This document shows, in pieces, positions 33,642-43,161 of a stretch of DNA of 64,000 nt. The position numbers and the translations under genes are program-made. Each line of letters begins with the position of its first letter. The first letter of the stretch is position 1. The stretch is from positions 6,509,936-6,573,935 of the forward strand of contig NW_015622542.1 of the NCBI RefSeq assembly GCF_000835495.1, given 5' to 3'. The notes beneath the pieces are model-generated. The model worked only from the letters and a program-made list of their open reading frames with translations. It was not told the DNA's origin and made no database searches. This DNA comes from Cladophialophora immunda. Its lineage: Eukaryota > Ascomycota > Eurotiomycetes > Chaetothyriales > Herpotrichiellaceae.

Positions 33642-34553
33642 TCACCTCGTTCCCAAACTTTCAACAACTTCTTCCACGACTCCTCTTACACCCGAGATCT
33701 CATGGGCAAACCTCCCCAAAAACAACCCATCGACCCATTTCCCCAGTCCGTTGCCTCCATTGGCCTTGCCACTCCACAGCCCGGGACCGGCGCTGCCGCC
33801 GTAGACGACCTTGACCTCAGCCTTCCTCTGCGGCGCGACTTGCCCGGCGACCTCTCGGATAGCCTGGACGACGGGGCCGACGTAGTCGACGCCAGCGGGC
33901 TCCGCGGCGCCGATGGCCCAGACAGGCTCGTAGGCGAAGATGACGGGGGCGTCGTGCGGCACGGCGGCCAAGACGCTCTGGATCTGCGGACGCAGCTGGA
34001 CCATGGCGGCGCCGACGGACTGGCTCAGGGGTCCGCGCAGGTCAGGCCTGTCTAGCTCGCCGATGCACACCAGGGGCACCATGTGCGCGGCGCACACGGC
34101 GGCGGCCTTCTTCGCGGCCGTGCCGTCGTCCTCGCCCAGGTACCGCCGGCGCTCGGCGTGGTTGAGCTCGACGACGGAGCAGCCCAGCGCCTTGATCCCG
34201 GGCACGACGATCTCGCCCGTGAAGGCGCCGTAGGTGGTGGAGGGGTAGACGTTCTGCGCCCCGAGGGCGATGGGCCACGACGACGGATCCACGTCGACAA
34301 CATCTTGGGCCGAAGGAGACGCCGCGGGGAATTTGGCGCCCAGGGTCTGCGCGCACGGGTAGAGCGTGAGGAAGTCCGGGATGAGCACGAAGAGCACGTC
34401 GGCGCGGTGGCGCTCGAGCTGCGGGAGGATGTTGTTCTCCGGGGCCAGAAGCGAGGCCAGGTACGAGATGGTGCGCGAGGGGGAGAAGTAGGCCTTGGTG
34501 GACGTGAGGATCAGCTTGGGGGGGAGACGCGGGTATGAGGGTGGTGCGGACAT
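33642..34553 (-). CDS. Triosephosphate isomerase-like sugar-phosphate isomerase
   Basis: TIM-barrel aldose-ketose phosphate isomerase, cytosolic, 303 residues from the ATG at 34553, about 50 longer than glycolytic TIM. The catalytic Glu is in AYEPVWAIG, the catalytic His in ELNHAERR and the phosphate-loop in VVYGGSAGPG. GAQNV and GAFTGE are also present. The N-terminal site reads LTSTKAYF, so the Lys is kept but the usual Asn two places before it is Ser. This divergence and the divergent RpiB-like neighbour suggest a second isomerase rather than the glycolytic enzyme, perhaps one acting on a tetrulose phosphate, as in bacterial erythritol/threitol catabolism. Codons are unusually GC-rich. The family is firm; the substrate is inference. 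Confidence 0.88.
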   Translation of the reverse strand: MSAPPSYPRLPPKLILTSTKAYFSPSRTISYLASLLAPENNILPQLERHRADVLFVLIPDFLTLYPCAQTLGAKFPAASPSAQDVVDVDPSSWPIALGAQNVYPSTTYGAFTGEIVVPGIKALGCSVVELNHAERRRYLGEDDGTAAKKAAAVCAAHMVPLVCIGELDRPDLRGPLSQSVGAAMVQLRPQIQSVLAAVPHDAPVIFAYEPVWAIGAAEPAGVDYVGPVVQAIREVAGQVAPQRKAEVKVVYGGSAGPGLWSGKANGGNGLGKWVDGLFLGRFAHEISGVRGVVEEVVESLGTR

Positions 34554-35340
34554 TGTTGGGCGAGGTCGTCGTTCAAGCAGGGGGAGTCGAGGTGGATTGA
34601 TGGGGCTCAGCTGGTGGTGGTGGTGTAGTAGCAGTAGTAGGAGTGTATGTAGCTGTACTTGAATACTCAGTATGGTGGCTTGATATATATCCAATTGCGG
34701 AAGAGCCGTCCACACAGCAATAAGTACTTGTATACTTACCCGTCCCGAACAACCACCGACCCAAACGGCCAGAACTTCCACACCGTGCCACATACCGCGT
34801 TCTCCATACAAGAAATTCTCGAATGTCAATCCCCTCCCCTCACCCCCACCCACTACTTCATCTCCCCTCCCCCCACGTGTGTTGACCTCGAATTTACCCG
34901 GCCCCGGAAGTCTCGATATGGCAATTCCGGCGTCGGAAAAGAGGTGTTACAACTATGACGCCAGAGCGAAAGAGGCGCCACCACAGAAAATTACCCCAGC
35001 AGCGCCGATGGATTGCGGGCATCGGACACGGCAATGGACGCCGTCGCCCTCCAGACCTCGCGCGAGGGCGGCGATGGGCAATAGAGAGAGAAGAGCTTCG
35101 TTTAATTAATAAGTTGTAATTAAATATTTCTATTTCCTCTTCAGTTTCCAAACACACACACACATACGCACCTACACCTCTCTTCGGGATATTCTGTGTG
35201 AAGGGCAAGACACCGCTCGACATTTCCTCCACCCCCCACTTGAACAATAACTACCGCGACCAAGTCCTCTCCTCCATTGTAACAACCCTCCCCCTCGAAT
35301 AGAAAAATCAAGCGAGACGATCCCAAAATCCTCTCCTAGG
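34554..35340. promoter_or_regulatory. Shared promoter of the isomerase pair
   Basis: 787 bases between two divergent starts. Contains a CACGTG E-box at about 34875 and a TATA-like tract (tatatatcc) near 34682 on the side of the minus-strand gene. The arrangement suggests co-regulation; the factors are unknown. Confidence 0.4.
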
Positions 35341-35983
35341 ATGGCGACCAACGGCACGGCCAAGACCCCCATCCGCGTGGTCGTCGGCAGCGACAACGCC
35401 GGCCACGCCTACAAGACTGCGCTCAAGGAGGTGCTCAAGAAACACGCGGGCGTGACGCACGTGCTGGACGTCGGCGTCGTCGACGCGGACGACGCCACGG
35501 CGTACCCGCACCTGGCGGTGGATGCGTGCAAGAAGATCAAGTCGGGAGAGGTGCGTTGAACACCCACCTACCTACCTACCTACCTACCTACCTACCTACC
35601 TCCGCCACGCTTCACACTCGCACACAAATCCCCATTGATCCATCCCCACAGCCTTGACCGGATGTTAATGCTGACGCTGCGGCGCGTACGACCAACAGGC
35701 CGACCGCGCGCTCCTGATCTGCGGCACGGGCCTCGGGGTGGCCATCTCGGCCAACAAGGTCGAGGGCATCCGGGCCGTGACGGCGCACGACCCGTACAGC
35801 GTCGAGCGCAGCGTGCTCTCCAACAACGCGCAGGTGCTCTGCTTCGGTCAGCGCGTCATCGGCCTCGAGCTGGCCAAGAAGCTGGTCGACGAGTGGGTCG
35901 AGCTGCGCTTCGACGAGACCAGCGCCAGCGCCGAGAAGGTCGCCCACATCACAAAGTACGAGGAGCAGTTTGGCGAGTTGTGA
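35341..35983 (+). CDS. RpiB/LacAB-family sugar-phosphate isomerase
   Basis: 164 residues from exons 35341-35550 and 35699-35983, in phase. Family members interconvert ribose/ribulose 5-phosphate (RpiB) or related sugar phosphates. The N-terminus [18 protein letters not shown] has the family's GSDxAG start. The second exon carries the catalytic Cys in [16 protein letters not shown] and the family core [19 protein letters not shown] with [14 protein letters not shown]. Eukaryotic ribose isomerases are normally RpiA-type, so this fungal RpiB-like enzyme is probably for another sugar phosphate; bacterial tetrulose-4-phosphate isomerases belong to the same family. It is transcribed divergently from the TIM-like gene and shares its GC-rich codon use. 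Confidence 0.9.
35566..35601 (+). repeat. ACCT microsatellite, nine copies
   Basis: Nine perfect tandem copies of ACCT near the 5' end of the RpiB-like intron. Such a tract may vary in copy number between strains. Confidence 0.95.
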
Positions 35984-36344
35984 ACGCCGAGCATGCGAGC
36001 GTGCGGACGGGGCGGCGGGCCAAAAAAAAGGGGGGCAGGGAAGATCATTTCAAAAGAAGAGGCGAGGGGGTGGTGGTGGGTGAGGAAGAAGGAGAAGAAA
36101 AGAGGCCTGAATATATATCCGCCACTGATCCTTTGCGTTTTGGGGAGCATTTGCTGGGTGTTCCCTTTTTGTTGGATTCTTGGATTGAGGGGCGGAAATT
36201 AAAAAAAAAAAAAGGTCTGCTGCCATGCGCATATAGAAGAGCATGTATCTGACATCTTTGTCGTCCAACACAAATTCCCAATGTCCACGATGCCATGATG
36301 GCCGCAGCCTCGAATCCGGCACCCATGAACGGGGGCCTCGCATC
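35984..36344. other. Convergent intergenic region
   Basis: 361 bases between the RpiB-like stop and the stop of the EXPERA gene. Holds A-runs (a 13-base run near 36200) and purine-rich sequence; no gene. Confidence 0.5.
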
Positions 36345-37321
36345 TCACAACGTCTTCCCTTTCTCCGAGCCGACACCGTGCAGGATCTGTCTCTTGACTC
36401 TGACAAACGCGTCGACGCCCATCAGGCACGCTAAACTCCCAGAGATCCCAACAGACCGTTAGCCAAGCTGTGTTTCCAAACCGACAACCAAGGTTCCTGC
36501 ATTCACTCATGCCGAACCTATATCTCGGAGACAGAAACGAAGGGAAAAGGAACGTACCGAGAACCAAGTAAGGCACGTAGAGCCCGTACAGGTCCGACTT
36601 CTGCGCAGCCGTGTAGCCCTCCCAGGCGGAAATGTCGACGACGCAGGTGAGCGTGGTGACGGCGACCTCGAGGGCGAAGATCAAGAGGTTGAGCGGGACC
36701 AGAGGATGGTCTGGGACCGAGGGGGAGGGGGGTTTGTCTCGTCAGCTGAGGAATGTACATAGATAGCGAGATCGAAATGCATGCCAAATGGGTGCCCTGC
36801 TGGGACTCAACTCACCGCGGAACAATCCCCACACCATCCACAGGCTGATCGGCACGTGGTACACGGCCTCGAGCCACATGTACGCCGTGAACCACGCCGG
36901 CGGGCTGACGAAGAACTGGTCCCGGAAGCGCTCGAGCTGGTACGCGCGCAGCGAGCGCGAGAGTGGCGAGACCAGGAAGGGCGGGAGGATCGAGGCCAGG
37001 TCCACCACTAATAGAACGAGTCAGTTGCAATGGCAGCGCTGCACGAGTAGGAATGATTTGCAAGCTAGTGCGTGGAGAGAGAGACGGGGTAGAGACAGCA
37101 TAGAATGTGAGAGGACACGGGTGCAGAGGAGATGCATGGCTCATGAAGAGCAACCAGCCAATCTTGTCCTCGTCCTTTTGAGCGTGTTGGGTTGGAACCG
37201 ACGTACAGAACATGATGGGGACATGCACGATGAAAAAGGCCAGATACACCGCGTCGAGCTTCCTGGCTGATAGTGGACGCCGAGCTCGTCGCGTCGCGGT
37301 GGTTGGTGCTGTCACTGCCAT
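36345..37321 (-). CDS. EXPERA-domain membrane protein (TMEM97 / sigma-2-like)
   Basis: Small multi-pass membrane protein, likely of the endoplasmic reticulum, from four in-phase exons starting at 37321. Segments include KLDAVYLAFFIVHVPIMF (membrane segment 1) and LVDLASILPPFLVS with AYQLERFRDQFFV. AYMWLEAVYHVPISLWMVWGL follows (segment 2), then NLLIFALEVAVTTLTC (segment 3) and LYVPYLVLACLMGVDAF (segment 4), which ends in a basic tail. The Glu in the second segment and the four-segment layout fit the EXPERA / TMEM97 family; members in animals bind sterols and related ligands. Its ligand here is unknown. Confidence 0.82.
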
Positions 37322-37735
37322 CTCTCCGGCTTTGGGGTCTTTAGGTAAAGGTGCTTGGATAACGTGTAGGTGAGGAGTAATACCCAGCAACTGGAGGCGG
37401 GTTAAGAACCACAGAACTAGTTACAGTTGTGCAATATGTACTTGTACATTCAGTCATCCGGGTGGTACAGAAATCAACCAAATTCAGGGGCTGGTGAAGG
37501 TGGTGAAGCTTCCTCAATCGGGAAAACCCTGGTCAGATTCCAATCTTGTTTGGTGCCAACGGACAACATGGCATGACGGCGGCTTGTTGTTTCTTGTTTC
37601 TTGTTTCTCGTTCTTGTAGCTGAGCGCCATGCCAAACTTGCCAGACTCCAAAAGCTCGATCGACTATCTGGTTACGACTTTTCGAGCACATGCGTTACAA
37701 AATAACATGGTATCAAGATAGAGAGACAGGACCTC
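37322..37735. other. Intergenic, promoter of the EXPERA gene
   Basis: 414 bases between the EXPERA start and the Nup170 stop, both minus strand. No gene seen; a short TTTCTTG-type repeat lies near 37590. Confidence 0.4.
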
Positions 37736-40700
37736 TTATCCCAGAAGTCGCCCGACTCTCTCGACAACCTCCCTGGCGACTCTCGTGGTTTCCTCGTCCA
37801 GCCCTGCCGCTCTCCCCTGCTGCAATAAGGCTTGCATCGTCTCCTGCACCCTCGTCGCCGCAACTTCGCTGCCAAAGATCACAGACCCCGCTCTGGTCGA
37901 ATCGTGGAACCACCTACCAACCACATAAACCAACTCAGAGGCGATGTACTTTCGATTTGATCCAACAAACGGAGGATCGCCCGAGAAAAACATCAGCTCC
38001 AGGATCTCAAAAAGCCGCTCACAGGGGATCTCGAGCGAGAGAAAGATATCCACGACCCAATGCGCAGGCGCCACATTGCGTTGGTGTTCGAATGAGTATT
38101 TTTCCAGAATCGGGAGCAAAGTGTGAACCGGGAACGTCGTCTCCGAGACGCGCAATTTACTGCCCAGACTTCTCACCTCGTCGGCAATGGCTTCGAAGGG
38201 CTGGATCTGTCCTTCCTCCTGGACTTTGTCGTGCACCGACTGGAGGAGCTGTTGCCAGGTTTGCTTGATCTGGGCGGGATCCCGATGGTCGGCGACTTGG
38301 TAGATCAACAGACAAAGGTCATAGTACCCCGCGTTGTCCGCATAGTTGTTGAACAGCGTGTTAATGTCCAAGATCTGGCCATTGACCTGATCAAGGACTT
38401 CCTGTCTCCGCTCGGGCCCGAGTCGATAGTCGTCACGCAACCGCTGAAGCACTTCGTCTTGTATGGTCGCAATGTCGAGGAGTTCGGTGATTTCTTGCAG
38501 TAATTGTTGCTTGGTCTTTCTGCTGCCTCCCGGGGTGTAAGTCGAGGCATTGGCTCTGGCTCTGCTCAGATACTCGATTCTCTTCTCGAGCGACAGTGGA
38601 AACGAGCTCCGGGCAAGTTGCAATTGGATCTTGGCCGCCTCGGAGAATTGATTCGTTTGGCTGTAGTATTTCCAGAGCAGATCCGCGTAAAGAATGTCCT
38701 CGGTTGACTTGCGTTGAAGGTATGTCACTATGAACGGAGACTCGGTCGCGAGAAGGCGATCGTACCATCCTTGCTGGAGATACCAATCGTAGAGATTGGT
38801 CAAGAACGCCTCATCCTTGGACCGGCTGATGACATCGTAAGCTTCGTTCCGTCTGGTCGCAGCCAGCGTCGGGTGGCCATCCACAAAACTCGGACCTTGC
38901 TCTGTGGTCTTATCCACGGCGACAATGACCGCGTGGATGAGGTCGTAGCACTGGCTCCGGAGGTCAAACCTTGCTTTCCGAGCGTCAGGCTCTGGTCGAC
39001 CTTCCGCCATCCAGGACAATGCTTCGTTCGCCTTGTCCTTTTCATGAGCAACCCGTAGGACAAGTTGGATGGCTCCAGCAAAGAACTGGAGATCCGTGTA
39101 CTGTTTCACAGCCGATTCCAGATAGTCATGAGGTAGACTGTGAGCCACCTTTTCAAAAAGTTTCAAGCTTTCATTTAGAAGATTTCGTGAAGAGTCATTG
39201 TCGGGCCCTGCTTCCGCCGCTCGTCTGAGTTGCTCTTGTGCTTTGAATATCACCACGTCGTCGGCGCTGCAGAAGCTGCCACATTTTCGGCGCAGAGCTT
39301 CCGCCACCGTCTCCACATTGGACCCTTTGGCGATGTTGCGGTTCACAATGGCCTTGACGAGCTCTTTTGCAAGCTCGTACCCTTTCTTTGTCGTGAACAG
39401 CTCCTCAAAGGTAAGCTTCGGCATCTCGGGTCTGGAAACCTCCGGCAGCAGAGGCACTATCTCCGCGACCTTCTCTTCGAACAAGACGAGAATAAACGAG
39501 AGACCTTCAATGGTATCTGACGTAAACTTGACCAGTGAATGCAAGGCACGATGTTCCCCCTGCAGAGCGATCTCATCATCCTTGGTGCTTGTTGCCGAAA
39601 GATCATCAGGCCCGCTGAGACCTTTGATGAAACTCCTGTTCGTCTGGAAGAAGCGCTGAAGCGCAGACAACGACTCCTGAACATCTCTTAGTTTTTTGAG
39701 AGGCACGGCCGGATTGATCTGGTAGCCGGCTGGCGTAGTTGACTCCACAGCAATTACGTTCTTCCACGTCGATCTCAATAAGCGTGAAAGGTACAAAGCA
39801 ATGGCCGCATGGCGAGGCGACGGTCGTACAGCGTCGATCAAGGGGACAGACCTGTCCGTAATGGAGTTCTGGTTGATGCTTGGCTTGCCCCCGTATTCGA
39901 TGAAGGTCTTGCGAGCAAGCTCGAGGACTTCCGGGTCGTTAACCCGGACCGACTGAGCACTACCTGTGTCTTCTACCCCTTGGCCGCATGCGACCGCAAG
40001 TGCTGTGGCTAGAGTCTCTGTCCTACCATAAGCCCGGATTAAATTGCTGACCTCGTGCTGAAATCCCTCGGGGCCACCGCCTTGACTGCTTAGAGCTGCA
40101 AAAATGTCTACCAAGCGACGTCTTCTGATGATGTGGATACCGGTATTCGTCAGGATTGCAATTTCTGGAATAGCCTTGTCAAATTGGACAGCCAAATCGT
40201 TCCCGTAGCCGATTGGATTTGGAATCGGAGCAGAATATGGGATCACCAATCCTACGTCTTCTGCGCGACTGCCCAGTGAGAGCCATATTGCAGACTCAGA
40301 TGTTCGACTCGTCTGGCCAGGTTCGGAGCTCCGCAGCAGTCTTCCGGCGTCAGGGGCTGAAATGAATAATTGGTCAGTAGGTGAGTTGGCGTCCCTAGCT
40401 GTGAAGCAAAAGAAGTACCCGGGCGGATACCGCGCTGCGAGTCGAGTCGTTGTCAACGTCTTGATAGGCTGATGCACGTCGCTGGACGAATCCGTTCCCC
40501 ATGTGCTCGAATGACCCGGATTGGGGGATACCGGCGGTACTTTGACATGTTGTGCTTGTACACTGATAGGCGCACTGGACCTAGTTGAAGAACCGTAGCT
40601 GTAGCTGGTGGCGCTTTTGGCGCTGAGGTATATCCGATAGCCAGTCGCTGTGATGGCTACCAGATGGTATCGTGACGCCTCGGACGCCGGAAGAGCTGAT

Positions 40701-41836
40701 ATGGACACAATCTTGACTCGATTGTTGAGGGACTCGCTCTGGTTAATGATGTGGCCAATATTATCGTAGATCTCGGATGCAGGTTTCGTGACCAACAGAG
40801 GCAGGCCGCCTTCAGGCTTGATGTGGAACACGCGAATATTCGAAGCGGAAGACAGAGTGTAAAGCAGGTCTCTGCTATCATCCACCACGATCTGTTCCAC
40901 ATGCTCCCTCTGGCCGTGGGCGAAGCTGCTGAACGTCCATGTCAAAGACTTGGTAGCACCACTAGTGTGACAGATCTTCGCACACCGACTTGCAAACCAC
41001 CGATCCTCCTGCTGATATGTGAGCTCATAGATGTCATTGTCCGTCCGGCCACCAAAGAATATCCTTCCAGTTTTCGCAGAGGAAGCGATGACGCTAACAT
41101 CGAGACCTCGTACTGAGACTGACATACCAGTCTGAAAAAGAGACAGAGCGGATGAGCCGCCTGAGCCCGACTCCGTGCCGAGTCCCAGTAGGAATATGTC
41201 TGCCGTTGTTGCAATGACAATGACGTGTTTGATGTTTGGCAGAAAGACTCCCGGGCGAGGGACGGCGAGCTTGACAGCAAGGATGCTGTGCGACTGTCCC
41301 TCAAAGCCTAGTAACTCGGGCCTTGGTGCAGAGTAGTCCCACATGTACAAGGCGTTGTCGATCGTTGTCCAAGCGTACCTCAACTCCGCAAATAGACCCA
41401 TACTCGTGGTCAACTGCGCATTGTTATACTGTTCGAATATCTCATCGGGGATCCTGTAAAAGCCAGCTCTCTGAAATGGCGCCCACGTTGTCGAAGATTG
41501 GATGTCATAATCGGCAGAGTAGCCCTGGGACAGGTAACTGTCGACCTCTGGGAATCGCGATTCACTTGCAAGGGATTCATTGATTGTGCGCGCAGCTCTT
41601 TCCACTGGTTCCAGCGCCTCGGGTGGGCGCATTGACGCTTGGACAGGCGCTTCGGAGGGATTTGTGGTGATGAGGCTTGTCGACGGTTGAGAAGGTATGA
41701 GGGCAGGGCGAGATATTGGAGTCGAGGGAGACTGGAAGGAGGGTGCAGGTATTGCTGGAGGGCGCGCGGCAGGGGTCTGAGGCCAAATGCCCGGCACAGG
41801 CCGGACAGGTGTTTGTGCTATGACAGAGCCCATCAT
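37736..41836 (-). CDS. NUP170: Nucleoporin Nup170 / Nup155
   Basis: Large inner-ring scaffold nucleoporin of the nuclear pore complex, 1366 residues without introns, matching family length. The start is the first of two adjacent Met codons at 41836; the frame is open further up, but that part is a Cys/Pro-rich leader without conservation. N-terminal Pro/Ser-rich linker to about residue 80, then the beta-propeller domain (ARTINESLASESRFPEVDSY, WTTIDNALYMWDY, VIVIATTADIFLLG) to about 560, and the helical C-terminal solenoid (for example RSTWKNVIAV, RSKDEAFLTNLYDWY, LPILEKYSFE). Divergent from AIM41. Confidence 0.95.
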   Translation of the reverse strand: MMGSVIAQTPVRPVPGIWPQTPAARPPAIPAPSFQSPSTPISRPALIPSQPSTSLITTNPSEAPVQASMRPPEALEPVERAARTINESLASESRFPEVDSYLSQGYSADYDIQSSTTWAPFQRAGFYRIPDEIFEQYNNAQLTTSMGLFAELRYAWTTIDNALYMWDYSAPRPELLGFEGQSHSILAVKLAVPRPGVFLPNIKHVIVIATTADIFLLGLGTESGSGGSSALSLFQTGMSVSVRGLDVSVIASSAKTGRIFFGGRTDNDIYELTYQQEDRWFASRCAKICHTSGATKSLTWTFSSFAHGQREHVEQIVVDDSRDLLYTLSSASNIRVFHIKPEGGLPLLVTKPASEIYDNIGHIINQSESLNNRVKIVSISALPASEASRYHLVAITATGYRIYLSAKSATSYSYGSSTRSSAPISVQAQHVKVPPVSPNPGHSSTWGTDSSSDVHQPIKTLTTTRLAARYPPGYFFCFTARDANSPTDQLFISAPDAGRLLRSSEPGQTSRTSESAIWLSLGSRAEDVGLVIPYSAPIPNPIGYGNDLAVQFDKAIPEIAILTNTGIHIIRRRRLVDIFAALSSQGGGPEGFQHEVSNLIRAYGRTETLATALAVACGQGVEDTGSAQSVRVNDPEVLELARKTFIEYGGKPSINQNSITDRSVPLIDAVRPSPRHAAIALYLSRLLRSTWKNVIAVESTTPAGYQINPAVPLKKLRDVQESLSALQRFFQTNRSFIKGLSGPDDLSATSTKDDEIALQGEHRALHSLVKFTSDTIEGLSFILVLFEEKVAEIVPLLPEVSRPEMPKLTFEELFTTKKGYELAKELVKAIVNRNIAKGSNVETVAEALRRKCGSFCSADDVVIFKAQEQLRRAAEAGPDNDSSRNLLNESLKLFEKVAHSLPHDYLESAVKQYTDLQFFAGAIQLVLRVAHEKDKANEALSWMAEGRPEPDARKARFDLRSQCYDLIHAVIVAVDKTTEQGPSFVDGHPTLAATRRNEAYDVISRSKDEAFLTNLYDWYLQQGWYDRLLATESPFIVTYLQRKSTEDILYADLLWKYYSQTNQFSEAAKIQLQLARSSFPLSLEKRIEYLSRARANASTYTPGGSRKTKQQLLQEITELLDIATIQDEVLQRLRDDYRLGPERRQEVLDQVNGQILDINTLFNNYADNAGYYDLCLLIYQVADHRDPAQIKQTWQQLLQSVHDKVQEEGQIQPFEAIADEVRSLGSKLRVSETTFPVHTLLPILEKYSFEHQRNVAPAHWVVDIFLSLEIPCERLFEILELMFFSGDPPFVGSNRKYIASELVYVVGRWFHDSTRAGSVIFGSEVAATRVQETMQALLQQGRAAGLDEETTRVAREVVERVGRLLG

Positions 41837-42247
41837 TCGCCGTGACTGTCGTCGTTGTCGTCGCAAGGGGAGGAAGGCTGGGTTAATTGTGAACAGACAT
41901 GAAGCAAGGCAGTCGCCAGTGCAATGACAGCACAAGAAAGGCGGTCCTGGTTGTCGGTCCAGAGGCGACGCGATCAGGACAGTTGCGGATGGACAAAGCG
42001 CAATATTCAACCCACACAAAGCCGAGCCCCAGGCCTCGCAGAACTGTGAACTTTTGGTTTGCAGAGACGAAGATGGAAATATAGACGCGACTGGAGATGG
42101 AAAGTAATGCGGATAGCCCAAAAGTAGTTTAGCGTCAGGTACCATGACTCGCGTACACAATTTGTGTCTCTTTTCGACCTGCAACTTACCAGTTGTGATT
42201 GATCCTCTACTGGCAGCTCATACCTAGAATCTTGCAGAGTGCTAGCC
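41837..42247. promoter_or_regulatory. Divergent promoter, NUP170 / AIM41
   Basis: 411 bases between two divergent starts; shared promoter region, with no individual site I can name. Confidence 0.4.
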
Positions 42248-42951
42248 ATGGCGTCGATCCGCAACTCCAGGCTTCTGTTTTTCCTCGATCAGCCGATTTG
42301 TTATCGATGTATCCGCAGAAATGCAGGTTTCGGCTTGCGCTGGTCGTCCACATCGACCGAAGCTCCAGCTTCACCTCTGCTGGCCAAAATCAAGAATGAC
42401 TTGAAGAGTGCCATGCGCGCAAAGGACACATCAAGGTAAGGCAATGCAGTCTATCTCTCACACACAATACCGTCTGCTATACACTCCCTTCCGATGCTTC
42501 TAGATGCTGAGACAATAACCCTGAGGTAAGATTAACGGTCCTTCGGGGCACCATCTCCGAGATCAACCAAGCCGCCTCCTCTTCCGCGCCCATAAAGACG
42601 GACCTCCAAATTCTCGCTCTACTGCGTAAGCGCAAATCTGCGACAGAGGCAGCGATGAAGGAGGCCGAAGCCGCCAAACGACCGGATCTGGCAGAGAAGC
42701 AAGCGAAAGAGATGGAGGTCATTGATGAGTTGGCGGGGAGTGTAAAGCTGATGGATCCCGCAGCTGTCAGATTGGTGGTCCGGGGAAAGATAGAGACGTT
42801 GAGGAACACCACGCAGGGGGAGTTGAAGCAAGGGGTTGTAATGAAAGAGCTGTTGAAGCCCGGTGGTGAGTTGGACGGGAAGCCACTGGACAACAAGATA
42901 TTGGCAGAGTTGGTGCGGGAGGAGCTATTCAGCAACCACAATCCCTCGTGA
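42248..42951 (+). CDS. AIM41: Aim41-type mitochondrial YqeY-like protein
   Basis: 202 residues from exons 42248-42435 and 42531-42951 (in phase). An Arg-rich presequence (SIRNSRLLFFL, RCIRRNAGF) suits mitochondrial import. The rest is the YqeY-like / GatB-linked domain: LLAKIKNDLKSAMRAKDTSR, LTVLRGTISEINQAA, KRKSATEAAMKEAEAAKRPDL. YqeY-like domains are found fused to tRNA-dependent amidotransferase subunits; the exact role of Aim41 is not known. Neighbour of NUP170. Confidence 0.92.
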
Positions 42952-43161
42952 TGAGGGGATGCGTTTGTTCAAGAATAGGCCCGATTTCGGGGTTGCATTA
43001 CTTTGTATTAATATTCTGGACGAGTGGGATGAGATGGGCCAAAGAGCACCAGAGCTCGCCCTTTCCATTTCTTGAGAGGAGAGCCATTCCTCTGGTTCCC
43101 GTATCCCTGCCTTCAAATACATGCGCAACGCCTCTCAGCCGCGATAATATTGCACCTATTC

